Origin: Dicyema japonicum
Lineage: Eukaryota > Dicyemida > Rhombozoa > Dicyemidae
Length of the DNA: 64,000 nt
Assembly: GCA_011109175.1 (NCBI GenBank)
Contig: RDEW01000014.1
Coordinates: 1,245,749 to 1,309,748 of the forward strand
Reading direction: 5' to 3'
How positions within the stretch are numbered: position 1 is the stretch's first letter; each line of letters starts with the position of its first letter. A program made the translations under genes and the position numbers. Of this stretch, positions 53,065 through 64,000 are shown piece after piece. The notes under the pieces are model-generated. The model did not search any database. It was not told where the DNA came from and was given only the letters and a program-made list of their open reading frames with translations.

Positions 53065-56000
53065 GGAAAAAAATTTGTCTTGAGACATAATATTTTGAAT
53101 GAATTAAGGTTTAAGATTTTCTTTCAATAAATAATATAATTATTGAAAAAAATTAATTATTATTTCTTTAATGAGGTGGAACACTTTTATGAATTAACAA
53201 AAATCTATGCTTTGTTTTAATGAAGAGCTAAGTTAATGTTTCAATGATATCTGGGAATGGTATCTTGTTATTCGTCCTTTAGTCACCACCAATTAAATTA
53301 TTCGGCGGTCATTTGGTACTGGTCAGAGGTTGGGTTTGTTTATTACAAATATGGGCAGTTTTCTCCACAAGCAGATTATCCACATGAAGCCCACAAAGTT
53401 CGCACTCCTAAAACCAATTTATATCAACGTGGACCACTTTTTACAGATATGGCTTTACTAGACTACATAAACAAAATCGATGTCGTGCCTCTCTGCTTTC
53501 TAGCAGACTAGAAGACTTGATATTTCTTGTTTCTTTTTTAATTTCTGCTCTACACCAGACATACTTGAGTGCTGAACTGTTCGCTTTTGGTAGTTACCTT
53601 CTTGTCATCCACCAGTTTCCTTCATTTGAAAAGTATATATTAAAAAAGAATTTGGAATTCTGAATGATCGCCTGTTTTGTTTTTATGAAATAATTGACTC
53701 ATCAAATCTACAGTTGAAGCAGTTCTATTAACGGGAGATGCTAACTTTCCTGAAGAAACTTAGAGAATGCAGACTGTTTGAGTTTTATTTGAATAAATGA
53801 ACGTTTACGGATAGTCCTCTCGTTATAATGGCCTCTCAGATTACGCTACCACATTTATCTGAGTAATGTTTGAGGGGGGGGGGGTTGAGCTAACTTGTGA
53901 AATATTGGTCTAATAACTACCACTTTGTTTGCTTTGATTGGGAGGGAATTCTAAAAACTAATGCGATAAATGCTATTAGCACAGTGTCCACAGTCACTGA
54001 GAAGAATATTGTTTTATTCTATTAGTGAGAAGGCCCCGAGAAGATCCCCCCGCCAATAGACGATTTGAAAGAAACTCTTGATTGAGATTTCATAAGAATC
54101 CTATCGCGAATCTGCTCGAGATCCTGGTTAAGGTTACCTTTCCTGACCAATTTGGTGATATTACCAATCAAATCCTATTATTAACGCCAATGATTCCAAA
54201 GGACTTATGGATGCTCACAACATTCTCTCAGGTTGACGCTTGTAGCTGGTCTTATACATGTCAGTGAGGTCGAACTATGGAGGTTCAAAGATTTATGGAA
54301 GATCAATTAATAAATATTCAAATGCCTAAGATATGAGGTCTTCGATAGTGGCTGGATCACTGGTTTTTGAATAAAATAAAAAAGTTCCAATCGGACGTAC
54401 ACAGACTCATAAATGGAGGTGGGGGTAATGTACAGATTCAAACTGGGGCAACAATCGACTGATATTAATAAAAGTAATTTAAAAATTCAGCATATCCTTC
54501 TGTTTCGGGTTTATCTGGAATTTTTTTACGAATGTCCAATTTACGAGCATTCTCCTGGTACGCAAAAATGTCCTCTTCAAGTGGGCTTCCAGAAGACCTA
54601 GCCATTTTTAAGAAGTTATTCTGTCTGTCCGCGAGATGTTCCATCACTTTTGTGACATTTAGTGTATTCAACAGGGGGATGTAATTCTGTTACGTTAGGA
54701 TATATTGTATAATTATAAGAGAAGACTATGGGGCTCTAGCTAAGGTTTTGAGGATCCCTCCTTTTCTGGACTCGAAAAACTAATGTATGCACATGATGCA
54801 AAACGTCATCAGAGGGTCGAATGTGACTCCACGGATGGAGGGGTTCTTCTTAACGGGGTGAGTTCTCCATTCAAGTTAACTGGTTATAGGAAGAGATAAC
54901 TAGTGTTCGACTTCCCAGGAGATGTGTCCATGCGGTTCTTGAGAAACCAGGATTCCTATAGTCGAGGATCTCTTGAACCCTCTGCGTAGCCTCTTTGTGA
55001 TCACGGTGCCACAATGAGATCTTCGACATGGTGTTTTGAGAGTTTGAAGGTTACTTGTAAATAGATTGACTAGTGCCATTGATAGTGTGAATCTTTGAGG
55101 GACCGGGTTGGGGAGGTATCACAGTTTTGAAAGAATCAATATCCTGTTTGATAACTCCACTACATTGATCTGATTCCTCCACCTTTTCTATATTTTCTGT
55201 CTCTGTGGAAGACGGAATATTCTGGAAAAGATGGAGTCACGTTTTTATGAGTTAGTCTCGCCTTTAGAATTAAGGCAAAATCCAAATTTGATTAAATAAA
55301 ACGTCCTTGAGAGTATAGGATTAGATTTGAATTATTCCAACTCTGCGACAAACAGACAAATATGTAGCTAGTCAGTTTGAGCCCTGGAGAACACGAAGGA
55401 TATAAGTATCTGGGTATTACTGAATCTCCAAAGTCCATTATTATGCCTGATACAAAGCGACAACTGAAGACATTCGTAGAAGAGCAGCGTTATTATGTAA
55501 AACGTCTTTAAATGCAACAGATCTTGGTTTATGATCAGATCTCAGAAAGAGCCAAGTGGAGAAATATCCACACAGGTTACATCGCAGACAATGATTTTTT
55601 CGCAAACTGTCACAAAACCTGTCACAAAGCTCGAGAATACAAATTGATGAAACAATTCTGGGATTCCTTGTCTTTAGATGATGTTCCAGTCCCTGTATAG
55701 CCGCCTCTTTCCAGTATAAAGATATCGATTCGAAACCCGGAAGTACTGTATTCTCATTTAAATTGATCTTCGTTTCGTTGACAATGATTATATCAGCTTC
55801 CTCGGCATTCGCTCAAGGATTCAAGAATCAAAAAAATTCAGGGTGTCGATCCGTAGAGTTTGACATTGGATGACAAAAGAAGTTATGTGCCAATACATTT
55901 AAGTACTCCGACGAGGAATATTCTCAAAAAATTTGGACGCCTGACTCTCTAAGAAGCAACTGTGTTTATATAATCGATCTCCTTGAATATCTTTAGAAAG

Positions 56001-56575
56001 ATTTCAGTGACAATTATGTCGATAGGGATCAAAACTATATAAATTAATTGAGATAATGCTCATGTCATTCATAAATCTAAGGAAACCTATCCGTTCTTTA
56101 AAACCTATCATATTTGATTCATTTCCTCATCTGTTTTTAACTGAAATTATTCTTTCAGAGTCAAGAGTAGAGATGTGTGATTCAGTTGTCCAACCAGGAT
56201 ATTATTGAAATCATAATAAATTTGAATTAATTAACACCAATTTAGATCCCAGAAAAAAGAACCGATTAAGTTAGTAAAAAGTAAATTATACAATTGCCAA
56301 GGACATTGTACTTGTCCACAATGGCACTGCAGTCTGAAATAACATTATTAATTACATGTTTCACTAATCTGCTCGATGTTTTCAATAACGAATTTACTTT
56401 GGATCATAGTCAAGCTATTATTTCTGAGATCTATATTTTTTTAAGTAGAGGTTTATGTCTATGATAAATATAATATCATATGCCTCTGCCTTATCGAATG
56501 AATCAATGCAAACGATACCACTATTTTATTATTAAAAATATTATTCTATTTGAACTCTACTGGAACTAATTCTAA
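53055..56575. repeat. Right arm of the large inverted duplication (partner 10873-14840)
   Basis: This is the reverse complement of the left arm with few substitutions. It keeps the uninterrupted pre-insertion state at 53268 (no LINE fragment) and a single copy where the left has a 111-bp tandem repeat. Open stretches include 53280-53511 (unknown, also open on the left) and 55512-55700 (KWRNIHTGYIADNDFFANC, also in the left arm). Mostly decayed LINE relics on the minus strand. Confidence 0.9.
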
Positions 56576-56724
56576 ATGCTTGAAAAACTTTTATGTTTAT
56601 AGGAAAGGAACTACATAAATTAAAAAAATGTACATGAACGGAAATGATGTTAAATTCCCAGCAAAATCGATTGCCACGTATACAAGGGAAATTGCAATTA
56701 TCCATAAACCTATATTTAATAATA
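56576..56724. other. Boundary sequence beyond the right arm
   Basis: Unique AT-rich sequence follows the end of the arm at about 56575. At the matching place on the left, LINE D and LINE C lie next to the arm, so the true duplication end on the left may be hidden. Confidence 0.4.
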
Positions 56725-56885
56725 GGCTGCCGTGAAGACAGCCCACTGGACTCAAACGGAGATATTTTGACTGAATCTGATGTGGAGATGCGGAGTAACA
56801 GGGAGGTTATGGCACACTCTTCTTCTAAGAGAAGAAAAGGGATTACCAACAATCTGGATCAAAATACGCTTAATTAATTAATTAG
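56725..56885 (+). mobile_element. R2-like LINE, last 50 codons
   Basis: The plus strand reads CREDSPLDSNGDILTESDVE then MRSNREVMAHSSSKRRKG, ending QNTLN at 56874. It is nearly identical to the ends at 47587 and 57105 and strongly 5'-truncated. Confidence 0.85.
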
Positions 56886-57104
56886 TTAATTTATTCGTTT
56901 GAAATATTATATAACAATATCGTAATGGTAGATGGAAAAGTATGTCTGTCTAGATATTTTAAACTATCTTACATACATTCACTATAATAAATAATATTTA
57001 ATACAAAATGATCACATTCAGTTCAATAATAGAAAAATTGCCATGTTCAGATATTATTTAAGACAATAACGAGTAAATCTACTAATCAACTAATTAAGCG
57101 TATT

Positions 57105-59160
57105 TTAATCCAGATTGTTGGTAATCCCTCTTCTTCTCTTAGAAGAAGAATGTGACATAACCTCCCTGTTACTCCGCCTCTCCACATCAGATTCAGTCAA
57201 AATATCTCCGTTAGAGTCCAGTGGGCTGTCTTCACGGCATGCCAGTTCCACAAGTTGGGAGGTAGCAGAGGCGTACTCTTCATCGTATACCCTCATCCTA
57301 TGCTTATGTTCAATGATCATACTTTTGAGCGTTCTCTTCAGAACAACCGATTGGATTTAAGTCTTCGTTGATTCTTCAATAAATAATTTATCCATATAAT
57401 TCTTGAAGCATCTTGAGACAACTCCATCCCATTTCAAAACCACTGGAATAATCTTTACTTGGCATTCATAGAGCAGCCAAAGTTCGTTTGCTAGCAAGTC
57501 ATATTTGTGAAGATTCTCAACTTCAAATTGCTTTAGTCGGTCTTGTGAGGTAATGTCCACTTCTATTAATATTACTTCCTTCTTTGTTTTGTCATACACA
57601 AAAATATAATGTTTATTGTATTGGACTTTTGATTTCTGTAAAAATCGACGTGTCAACTCTAATTTCGATATTTTGATTCGTCAATATTGACTGAACCGAA
57701 TGTCCTTTCAATTTCCTGCTTCTTTTGATTCCATAAATTCGACAAAGATGAAGATGGATGCACTTTACCACTTCATTATGTCTTCGGAGATAATCACTAT
57801 TTAGCATTTTCCACACTGAGTGGCCAAATGATCAACAGTTTTCTTGCTTTTTTACAATGGTTCATAATGACCCTGTGTGTGCAAAAAACAAATTTATCTT
57901 GGAAAAGACAGTACAATGCTTCGCTCCGTGGGCCGTTATTTCCTTTGGATAACCATTCTGAGGAAGTATATAGGTCGACATTTGTTTCATCAATACATTT
58001 GAACATAATTAAGTTCTGCAATAAATTTTATTTAATAAATATTTTTTCTGAGTGTCCTTGAGGGACTTAATATTTATGCTTTCCCTGTCGGCAATTGCAT
58101 ATTTTGAGGCAAGAAATCCTGCGATTGTAGCCAAGTGCCATTTTTTTGTTTTTATTACTCGCAGAATCCCCGACCTTCGCAAACANAATATTCATGCTTT
58201 CCCTGTCGGCAATTGCATATTTTGAGGCAAGAAATCCTGCGATTGTAGCCAAGTGCCATTTTTTTGTTTTTATTACTCGCAGAATCCCCGACCTTCGCAA
58301 ACAAACAGTCGACTGTTTTTTCAAACTTTTAAGAAACTGATAAAGTATTAATTCTCTTTTAAATGAAATCGAGGAAAGTCCTCTACCAAAAGTCTTCCTG
58401 TCAAAATACAGCCTATTTTTATTTGCAGGTTTAAGGTGCAATTTGAATGACGTAAGCAGTTGCTGTATTTGTTGGTCAATATCATCAAATTCGTACGTTC
58501 AATATTAATTAATCCTATATAATAGTTAGGGAAATTGCGTATTCATTTATTGCACGAAATAAGTTCACAGAATTTAACTTTGTTTTTGAAAGCATGGTTA
58601 TTCTTTTCTTAACATTTTCAAGTATGGACTCCATAACTTTGTATTTAAGAACATTACTTCCCTCGTCTTCAAAAACACCCAAATATCGATATCCACTGAC
58701 TCCTTCCAGAGTCTCACAACATGATAACGATTTAACATTAGAAAATGACTTTTCCGAATTCATCTCCAAGCCGGCAACATGAAAGAAATCGCGAACAACT
58801 TTCATCATTTTAATAACGGTATCTTCTTTTAGCCCAAATATATTTAGATCATCAATGAATAACAAATGATTTGTAGAATAAGTCAGTGTATTAGGATCCT
58901 CCAGATTAATTTGGAGTCTAGGGAACATTAAGGTCCTGCTCAAGGGTTCCATTACCATAACAAATAGTTGAGGGGGAAATGAATCTCCTTGCAGAATTCC
59001 ACGTCCCAGTTTTACAGAACCAATTCTTCTTCTATCTAAGTGGAGATTTACAGTCCACTTCTTGACTATAGTCTTTATAAAGTTATTAATCCAACTGGGT
59101 ATTCCTGAATAGTCCAATACATGAAATAAAAATTCATGGACAACAGAATCAAAGGCATAT
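57105..59160 (-). mobile_element. R2-like LINE with RT, zinc finger and restriction-like endonuclease, broken
   Basis: This is the most complete copy of its family, on the minus strand. The RT comes first (59117-58515: GRGILQGDSFPPQLFVMVME, LLFIDDLNIFG in place of YADD, VAGLEMNSEKSFSN). After a junction with an N-bounded duplication come FKCIDETNVDLYTSSEW, a CxxH-like finger, RRHNEVVKCIHLHLCRIYGI and VEIRVDTS. The PD-(D/E)XK-like stretch (YIFVYDKTKKEVILIEVDI, TSQDRLKQFEVENL) and tail to 57105 follow. FIDD keeps the two catalytic aspartates. Frameshifts near 57360, 57640 and 57800 inactivate it. Confidence 0.8.
58068..58305. repeat. About 118-bp duplication around a single N
   Basis: 58068-58185 and 58187-58305 are near-identical (ATGCTTTCCCTGTCGGCAAT onward) and separated by N at 58186. 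It is probably an unmerged overlap of two contigs. Confidence 0.9.
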
Positions 59161-59879
59161 ATTAGAGAAGATATTAAAAATGAAAATAATAAAATTTTTC
59201 ATATTACTTGATATTTTCATTTGCTACAATATTGTACAATGTCAAATATATAATATCAAAATATCCTGCAGTTAAAGACTTAATTGAAAAAATGAACATT
59301 TCTCTTTTTTTAATTAATAAAGTGCAGAGCTACGTTTGATGAGTACAATGTCAAATATATAATATCAAAATATCCTGCATTTAAAGACTTAATTTAAAAA
59401 ATGAACATTTCTCTTTTTTTAATTAACAAAGTGCAGAGCAACGTTTGATGAGATTAAATTATCTCAAGATGTAATAATCATAAATGAAGAGTTTCTTACA
59501 GAGGCATTTTATTATTCGTAAATTCCTTGCAATAAAAGACACAGTGAATAAATTAATTAACAAATCAATAAATCCAATGACTTATTAAAATCTTCTAAAA
59601 TTTCCCGCTGCTTCTATTGCAGTGGAGCAATCTTTCTATCGTTTGTAAAAAAATAGACGTCAAAAGATAAAAATTTCAATGAAAACAATATTGAAAAATA
59701 ATTGAGTAATTATATAGAACTCGTCGTTGGACATCCGTTTTGGCCAGTAGATGCCCAGGAGAATTCTTTGTTGTTTATTTGAAAAGTTTAGTTTCTCCAG
59801 TGATTAGGTGGTTAGGCCCAAGGTATCCGAGTTGTAAACATAATTGATTTGATAGAGGACATTTAAAACCGAATTGAAG
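59161..59879. repeat. AT-rich spacer with 109-bp tandem duplication
   Basis: The unit starting TACAATGTCAAATATATAAT at 59235 recurs at 59344 with about five substitutions. The rest (59460-59880) has no recognisable gene. Confidence 0.75.
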
Positions 59880-61345
59880 GTGAATGCCTATGTACTTTCG
59901 CCGCATCCTGATCGTCCACATTTTCTACACTTTTCCCCGTTTCTCTTCGTGCAACAAGATATACTAGCTTCCTCCTTTTTGTCTGTATTTACTACCATAG
60001 ACCAGTCCTTCAACTTTTAAGAATTACTTAGTATAGTTTTATGCGTATCCCTATCCTTGCAGATGAAATCAATATTGGTGGAATAGAGTACTTCCATAAC
60101 ATTATTGAAACCATTCTTTTCCCAGAGGGAGGGGGGTCTTAGAGTTGTCTCCAGGTATATTATATTAAGACAGTGGCCAGTATCGGTTTTAAATCTTGTA
60201 GAGTTGTGATTTTCAACGCGCACTGATAGCGATGTGTTGGAGAGTAAAAATCTTATCACACGTAATGCATCGTCGTCTAGAATACTTTCTGTACGTGGAT
60301 TAGCTTTTTTTGGTTGATAGAGTCGAAAGCACGAGATGTTTGAGTGAGGTCAATTCCAAGGATTGAGATCTCTTCTTTGTGTTTCTGCCACATTGCACAC
60401 AGCTATATGTGGCTCCATACAACGTCTGCGGTCGACTTTCCAGGTCTGAATCCACTTTGACTTGCGTTCAGGAACTCATTTACAGAGTCTGAAATACGAT
60501 TCAGCGCAACAAGGGAACGTATTTTCCTTATCGTATTCATTAGTGTAATCGGAAATAGACTGTCTAGATTTCCTCTTTCCTTTCCAGTTTTCTGAATTGG
60601 TATCAAGGTGACATTCCCCGCATCAAATTGACTGGGACATTTAAACGTACTGTTCAGGATTGTGCAGATTAATGCAGCCACCTTGTCTTTGCGTATTTCA
60701 AAATTATGCACTCATATTGTCTGGTCCTGTGACTCTGCATTCTTGAGCTTGCCCAAAGCTGAAAAGACTTCATATTGCATGATGTTTTGATTCTCGGAGT
60801 TCCTTCTAATGGTTTTAATTGTTCATTTAGATTTAGTCGTTTTTGTAGAAAGTTGCAATCTTGTTTTCTGTTTTTCGTAGAAAGCTGCAATTTTGTCGTT
60901 GGTTACTACTTTTCTTGTATCAACGAAAACCACGATTCTTTAAGGTCTAGTATTTTGGGATAATTGTTTAACTGTAGGTTACATTCTTGCACCATGTTCG
61001 TATCGTTCAGCGTATTTTGCCTAGTTATCCATTGTATGCCGGTCTAGGTCATTCAATCTTCTTTTTTTATTTGATTCTGTTACCTTCTCTTTTAAGAGAG
61101 TCAGTGAAGCTTGTTGAGTTTGACGACTCAATAAGAGTAGGAATTTCCTTTGGTTTTTTTGCCAATTGTTCGATTTATTTATCCTGAACGACCTAGGATG
61201 ATTTCTCACTACCATCCAGAAGCCTGCCTGATACTGAACGAAATATACTTCCATAACAGCATGGGTGACACATTCGAGTAGACATTTCAAGCAGTTTCGA
61301 TATTTTCTAGCCGTACATTTTACGGGTGTCGCCAGAAGCACATAG
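59880..61345 (-). mobile_element. Decayed LINE E-family copy
   Basis: Minus strand: KFLLLLSRQTQQ near 61130 (linker). The RT fingers follow at 60711-60403 (FDAGNVTLIPIQKTGKERGN, LFPITLMNTIRKI, SGFRPGKSTADVVWSH). The palm-side part is at 60259-60017 (TSLSVRVENHNSTRFKTDTG). Stops and frameshifts are frequent. The order matches LINE E. Confidence 0.75.
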
Positions 61346-62339
61346 AGCCTGCATGGCCAAGTTCCTGCTCCTCGTACGTGTTGCCAGTGCTTTATTTCAT
61401 ATTACTAATGGAATCACACAACGATTGCATCTTTTATGGAAAGTTCTAAGACGAATCTGCTAAGAAATGAGGTTTCAAAATACAGTTTGACGAATTTATA
61501 AAATATTTCAAAAATAACTGTTAAGGAAATCCCTCTAAAAGCAACAACATTGGAAAATGTCGACTTCTTTTGAAACAGTCCAGAGATGCTGGAAACCGAT
61601 TTTATAATAACAGACAAATACGAACAAAATCACATATTGAAATCGACCTTAGAAGTTTAATCGTGTTTTCTTTCAATTCCAGTAATCGCCACTCTGTCTA
61701 GAACACGTATTTTAACAAAAAAAGTAGCCTTATAATAAACGTAGAAACTTCGATTGCCACTAATTCAGCTGAATTCTCCGTATTTTTACCAAGCCAATGT
61801 GTAACGAACTTGATGTTATTTATCACGCAAAGGTGAAAATAATCCGTGGTCATTACCTCGGATGGAATTGTCTCCAGATTCTTCAAGGGTCATTTTGGAT
61901 GTCCTTAGGTGGAAGATAGGGACAAGGGTTATATACATACGCTAGAGCTACCGAAGACTTTGGAGAGTGTGCAAGCTTAGGTAAGAAATGGAACATCGAT
62001 GCCTGGTGATGAGAAAGACTGCATGGAACATCAACCTATGGTAGTCTCTGAATCTGGTGTGTGCAGAGATGTGAACACACCTATACAGGCAATATAGGTT
62101 GGCCCCACAAAGAGAAGATTGAGTTAGACGGGCGGTATAAAATAATTATTTTTACTTATTGATGGTTAATAAATGACTTATATGTTTAAGACAATCAAAT
62201 GCTATACAGTCCGACCCATAAATAGGGAACCAAGTGCCCCAAAATGCGGGGGTATCCCAATAACACGTGTTTATTATTATTTCTAAAATTAAATCTATAA
62301 TTAACATCAAATAACATTGAACTTAATAAAGAAAGCGTT
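61346..62339. other. Spacer upstream of the SLC3A-like gene
   Basis: Two minus-strand open stretches (61617-61414 and 61886-61698, about 65 codons each) have no homology I recognise. The 170 bp before 62340 are AT-rich. Nothing else can be supported. Confidence 0.4.
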
Positions 62340-64000
62340 ATGAGAATGGCACAACTTACAATAATACAAAGGGTTATTTATTATGGTGATCTGGACATTT
62401 AGAGTAGAAAAATCATTCTTTTGAGTATTGTGGCTATTTTTGCAGCAATGTTGATTTCAACTATTGTGCTAATAATTATTAATCCAACTTGTACCGACCA
62501 GAAGGTTACAGATGGTTCCACAACGCAATGATTTACTGCATAGATATCGAATTATTCTTTGATTCCAATGGTGACGTAGTTGGAGACATAAAAGGTATAA
62601 TTCACTTCACACAACCAACGTAGGAATTACAATGAAAGATGAATATCTGAATTCGCTAAAACATCAATGCAATCTGGCTTTTTGTATTTAATACCAAATA
62701 CGTTTTGTAGAATCTGTTGACGGATGACAATGAAACTATAGCAGATGTCATAGAATTATGTCAGAAAATGCATGAACGAGGTGATTATGTTTTATAAAAT
62801 ATCCAGGTATTAGGGTACTTATCTCTTTAAATGTCATAGCGGATAAAATAAATGAAAAGGTCAATCCATTGATAATTTTAGGAAGTAAAGCTAAATAATA
62901 AAGCCTTTTCACGAGAGCCATACTATTTATAGCTCCGCATAGGCAGGCCACACACTTTATTTAAGTAAAGAACAGTTAATTTTAACTAATCGTAGAACCA
63001 AGGCATGATCTTCACTTCTTTTTTTCTTTTTCTTGTGTGAGTGTCCTTATAGGGGGGTGGCTTAGTGGTTACGTGTCGGGCTTAAGTGTCTTAGTCTAGG
63101 GGTTCGAATCTCGCTGCTGTTCACCTTGTGGAAGGTTCCACGCATCTACGATGCAGAAAGGGTTTGACGTGTGACGCCGTCATCAGTGAATACTCACTGC
63201 GGAACTGGATTGTCTAGAAAGGACACTCACACAAGGAAGAAACCTATTAATGAAAATAGGTCATCTGACTTGATGGAGTCATTTTGGAAAAATTAAATCA
63301 AGAATCTTCCAAATCAATACTCGAAGAACTCCGTAATTTGTTGCCTACAGACAAGTTATTGTGATTTTTAGGAATTTTAGAATAATTGGAATGATTGGCG
63401 CGAGCTTATGTAAGATAAAAAATTTATAATTTTTAGATGAATCAAATCTGGATCTAATAATCTGGGACTTTAGTTTTGACCTTTTACATCTAACATATTC
63501 TAAAATGAACGGTACTCTTTTCGACAAAAAACCATACATNATTTATTGCCTACAGACAAGTTATTGTGATTTTTAGGAATTTTAGAATAATTGGATTGAT
63601 TGGCGCGAGCTTATGTAAGATAAAAAATTGATAATTTTTAGATGAATCAAATCTGGATCTAATAATCTGGGACTTTAGTTTTGACCTTTTACATCTAACA
63701 TATTCTAAAATGAACGGTACTCTTTTCGACAAAAAACCATACATTGCTTTAATAGTTATCTATTTTTTTCTATATTAGTCAAATTATTTTATGAACAAAA
63801 GAAGTGTTCTTGAATATTCTATGTTCTTTCAAGGATGGACTATAATAATAAATTATGGGGATGAGCTCGGCTATGGTCATTGTGGCAAAGTCCAACATGT
63901 GATGAGTTGGGATACTTTGAAATTGAACTATGGCTTTAGCGAAAAAGAAAATCTAGATCTTTCAACTAAAACAGAATGTAGTATAACCGGAGTGAATGTG
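62340..64000 (+). CDS. SLC3A-like amino-acid transporter heavy chain (4F2hc/rBAT), partial
   Basis: From ATG at 62340, a single transmembrane segment (LLSIVAIFAAMLISTIVLIII) is followed by NPTC. That cysteine is the place where SLC3A proteins make the disulfide to the light chain. An amylase-like TIM barrel begins: WFHNAMIYCIDIELFFDSNG, GDVVGDIKG, and after short introns KMHERGIRVLISLNVIAD, VILEKLNQESS, KLLIIGMIGASLYESNLDL, IINYGDELGYG and HVMSWDTLK. Supported introns include 20 nt (63362-63381) and 27 nt, both GT-AG. SLC3A subunits traffic amino-acid exchangers to the membrane. Some junctions (near 62490 and 62690) do not keep frame, a repeat occupies 63032-63235, and exons are duplicated at 63341-63743 by an assembly overlap. 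The gene runs off the window. Confidence 0.75.
63032..63235 (+). repeat. tRNA-related SINE-like repeat with terminal inverted repeats
   Basis: The unit starts CTTGTGTGAGTGTCC and ends with its exact complement GGACACTCACACAAG. Inside, TGGCTTAGTGGTTACG near 63058 resembles a box A and GGTTCGAATC at 63101-63110 a box B, 40-odd bases apart as in tRNA promoters. The acceptor stem does not pair, so it is not a functional tRNA. Its 3' half is shared with 165-236. Confidence 0.7.
63341..63743. repeat. About 198-bp duplication around a single N, inside the SLC3A-like gene
   Basis: 63341-63539 and 63546-63743 are almost identical (one A/T and one A/G difference noticed), with N at 63540. Both encode the same SLC3A exon ends. 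This is best read as two overlapping contig ends placed side by side, so one copy should be ignored when building the gene. Confidence 0.92.

Noticed and set aside
63054-63120. A functional tRNA gene
   Set aside because: Box A- and B-like motifs are present, but the 5' and 3' ends do not form an acceptor stem and the unit is bounded by inverted repeats. It is better called a tRNA-related repeat.
1-64000. CRISPR array, operons or bacterial regulatory sites
   Set aside because: No regularly spaced short repeats with unique spacers are seen. Genes contain spliceosomal introns and the DNA is clearly eukaryotic.

Overview
This is AT-rich animal DNA, mostly decayed non-LTR retrotransposons (LINEs) with a few compact single-copy genes between them. 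The genes can be resolved exon by exon because their introns are extraordinarily short. I placed 43 introns in five genes by homology and reading frame. All are 20-45 nt, most are 21-26 nt, 42 begin with GT and one with GC, and all end in AG. Introns of this length in metazoan-type genes (SLC44, MDH1B, WRAP53, SF1, SURF6, SLC3A families) point to a dicyemid mesozoan such as Dicyema. Dicyemids are known for introns of about 26 nt. This placement is an inference from gene structure, not a database match.

Layout. 1-9.5 kb: decayed SINE/LINE sequence, then a nearly complete two-ORF LINE (LINE C). 9.5-10.9 kb: a 5'-truncated LINE (LINE D) with a 13-bp target-site duplication. 10.9-16.4 kb: left arm of a large inverted duplication, with later LINE insertions. 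16.7-18.8 kb: a hAT element of the ZBED5/SCAND3 type. 19.3-20.2 kb: a SURF6-like gene. 20.7-23.0 kb: three stacked LINE fragments. 23.0-26.9 kb: WRAP53-like (+) and SLC44 choline-transporter-like (-) genes, tail to tail, 70 bp apart. 27.5-38.8 kb: LINE fragments, a nearly full-length LINE (LINE E), a Tigger/pogo transposon and a LINE with a 2A-like peptide (LINE H). 39.2-40.8 kb: MDH1B-like gene. 41-43.8 kb: R2-like and CR1-like LINE pieces. 44.6-46.0 kb: SF1 (branchpoint-binding protein). 46.6-52.9 kb: LINE pieces, a hAT copy with a perfect 8-bp duplication, and a GC-richer reverse-transcriptase family with a PD-(D/E)XK-like C-terminus. 53.1-56.6 kb: right arm of the inverted duplication. 56.7-61.3 kb: R2-like and other LINE remnants. 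62.3-64 kb: start of an SLC3A (4F2hc/rBAT-like) gene with a tRNA-related repeat inside it, cut off by the window end.

The host genes are housekeeping or cellular: nucleolar ribosome assembly (SURF6), telomerase/Cajal-body RNP trafficking (WRAP53), branchpoint recognition (SF1), transport (SLC44, SLC3A) and an MDH-like protein related to cilia-associated MDH1B. They do not form one pathway. The most interesting theme is splicing. SF1 is present with its KH domain and zinc knuckle, but the tryptophan of its U2AF-binding motif is phenylalanine here, in a genome whose introns barely have room for a branchpoint and a polypyrimidine tract.

Assembly caveats: single N characters at 33551, 33784, 42984, 43868, 58186 and 63540, and a 37-N gap at 51047-51083. 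Three of the single Ns are flanked by near-identical 120-200 bp copies and look like unmerged contig overlaps.
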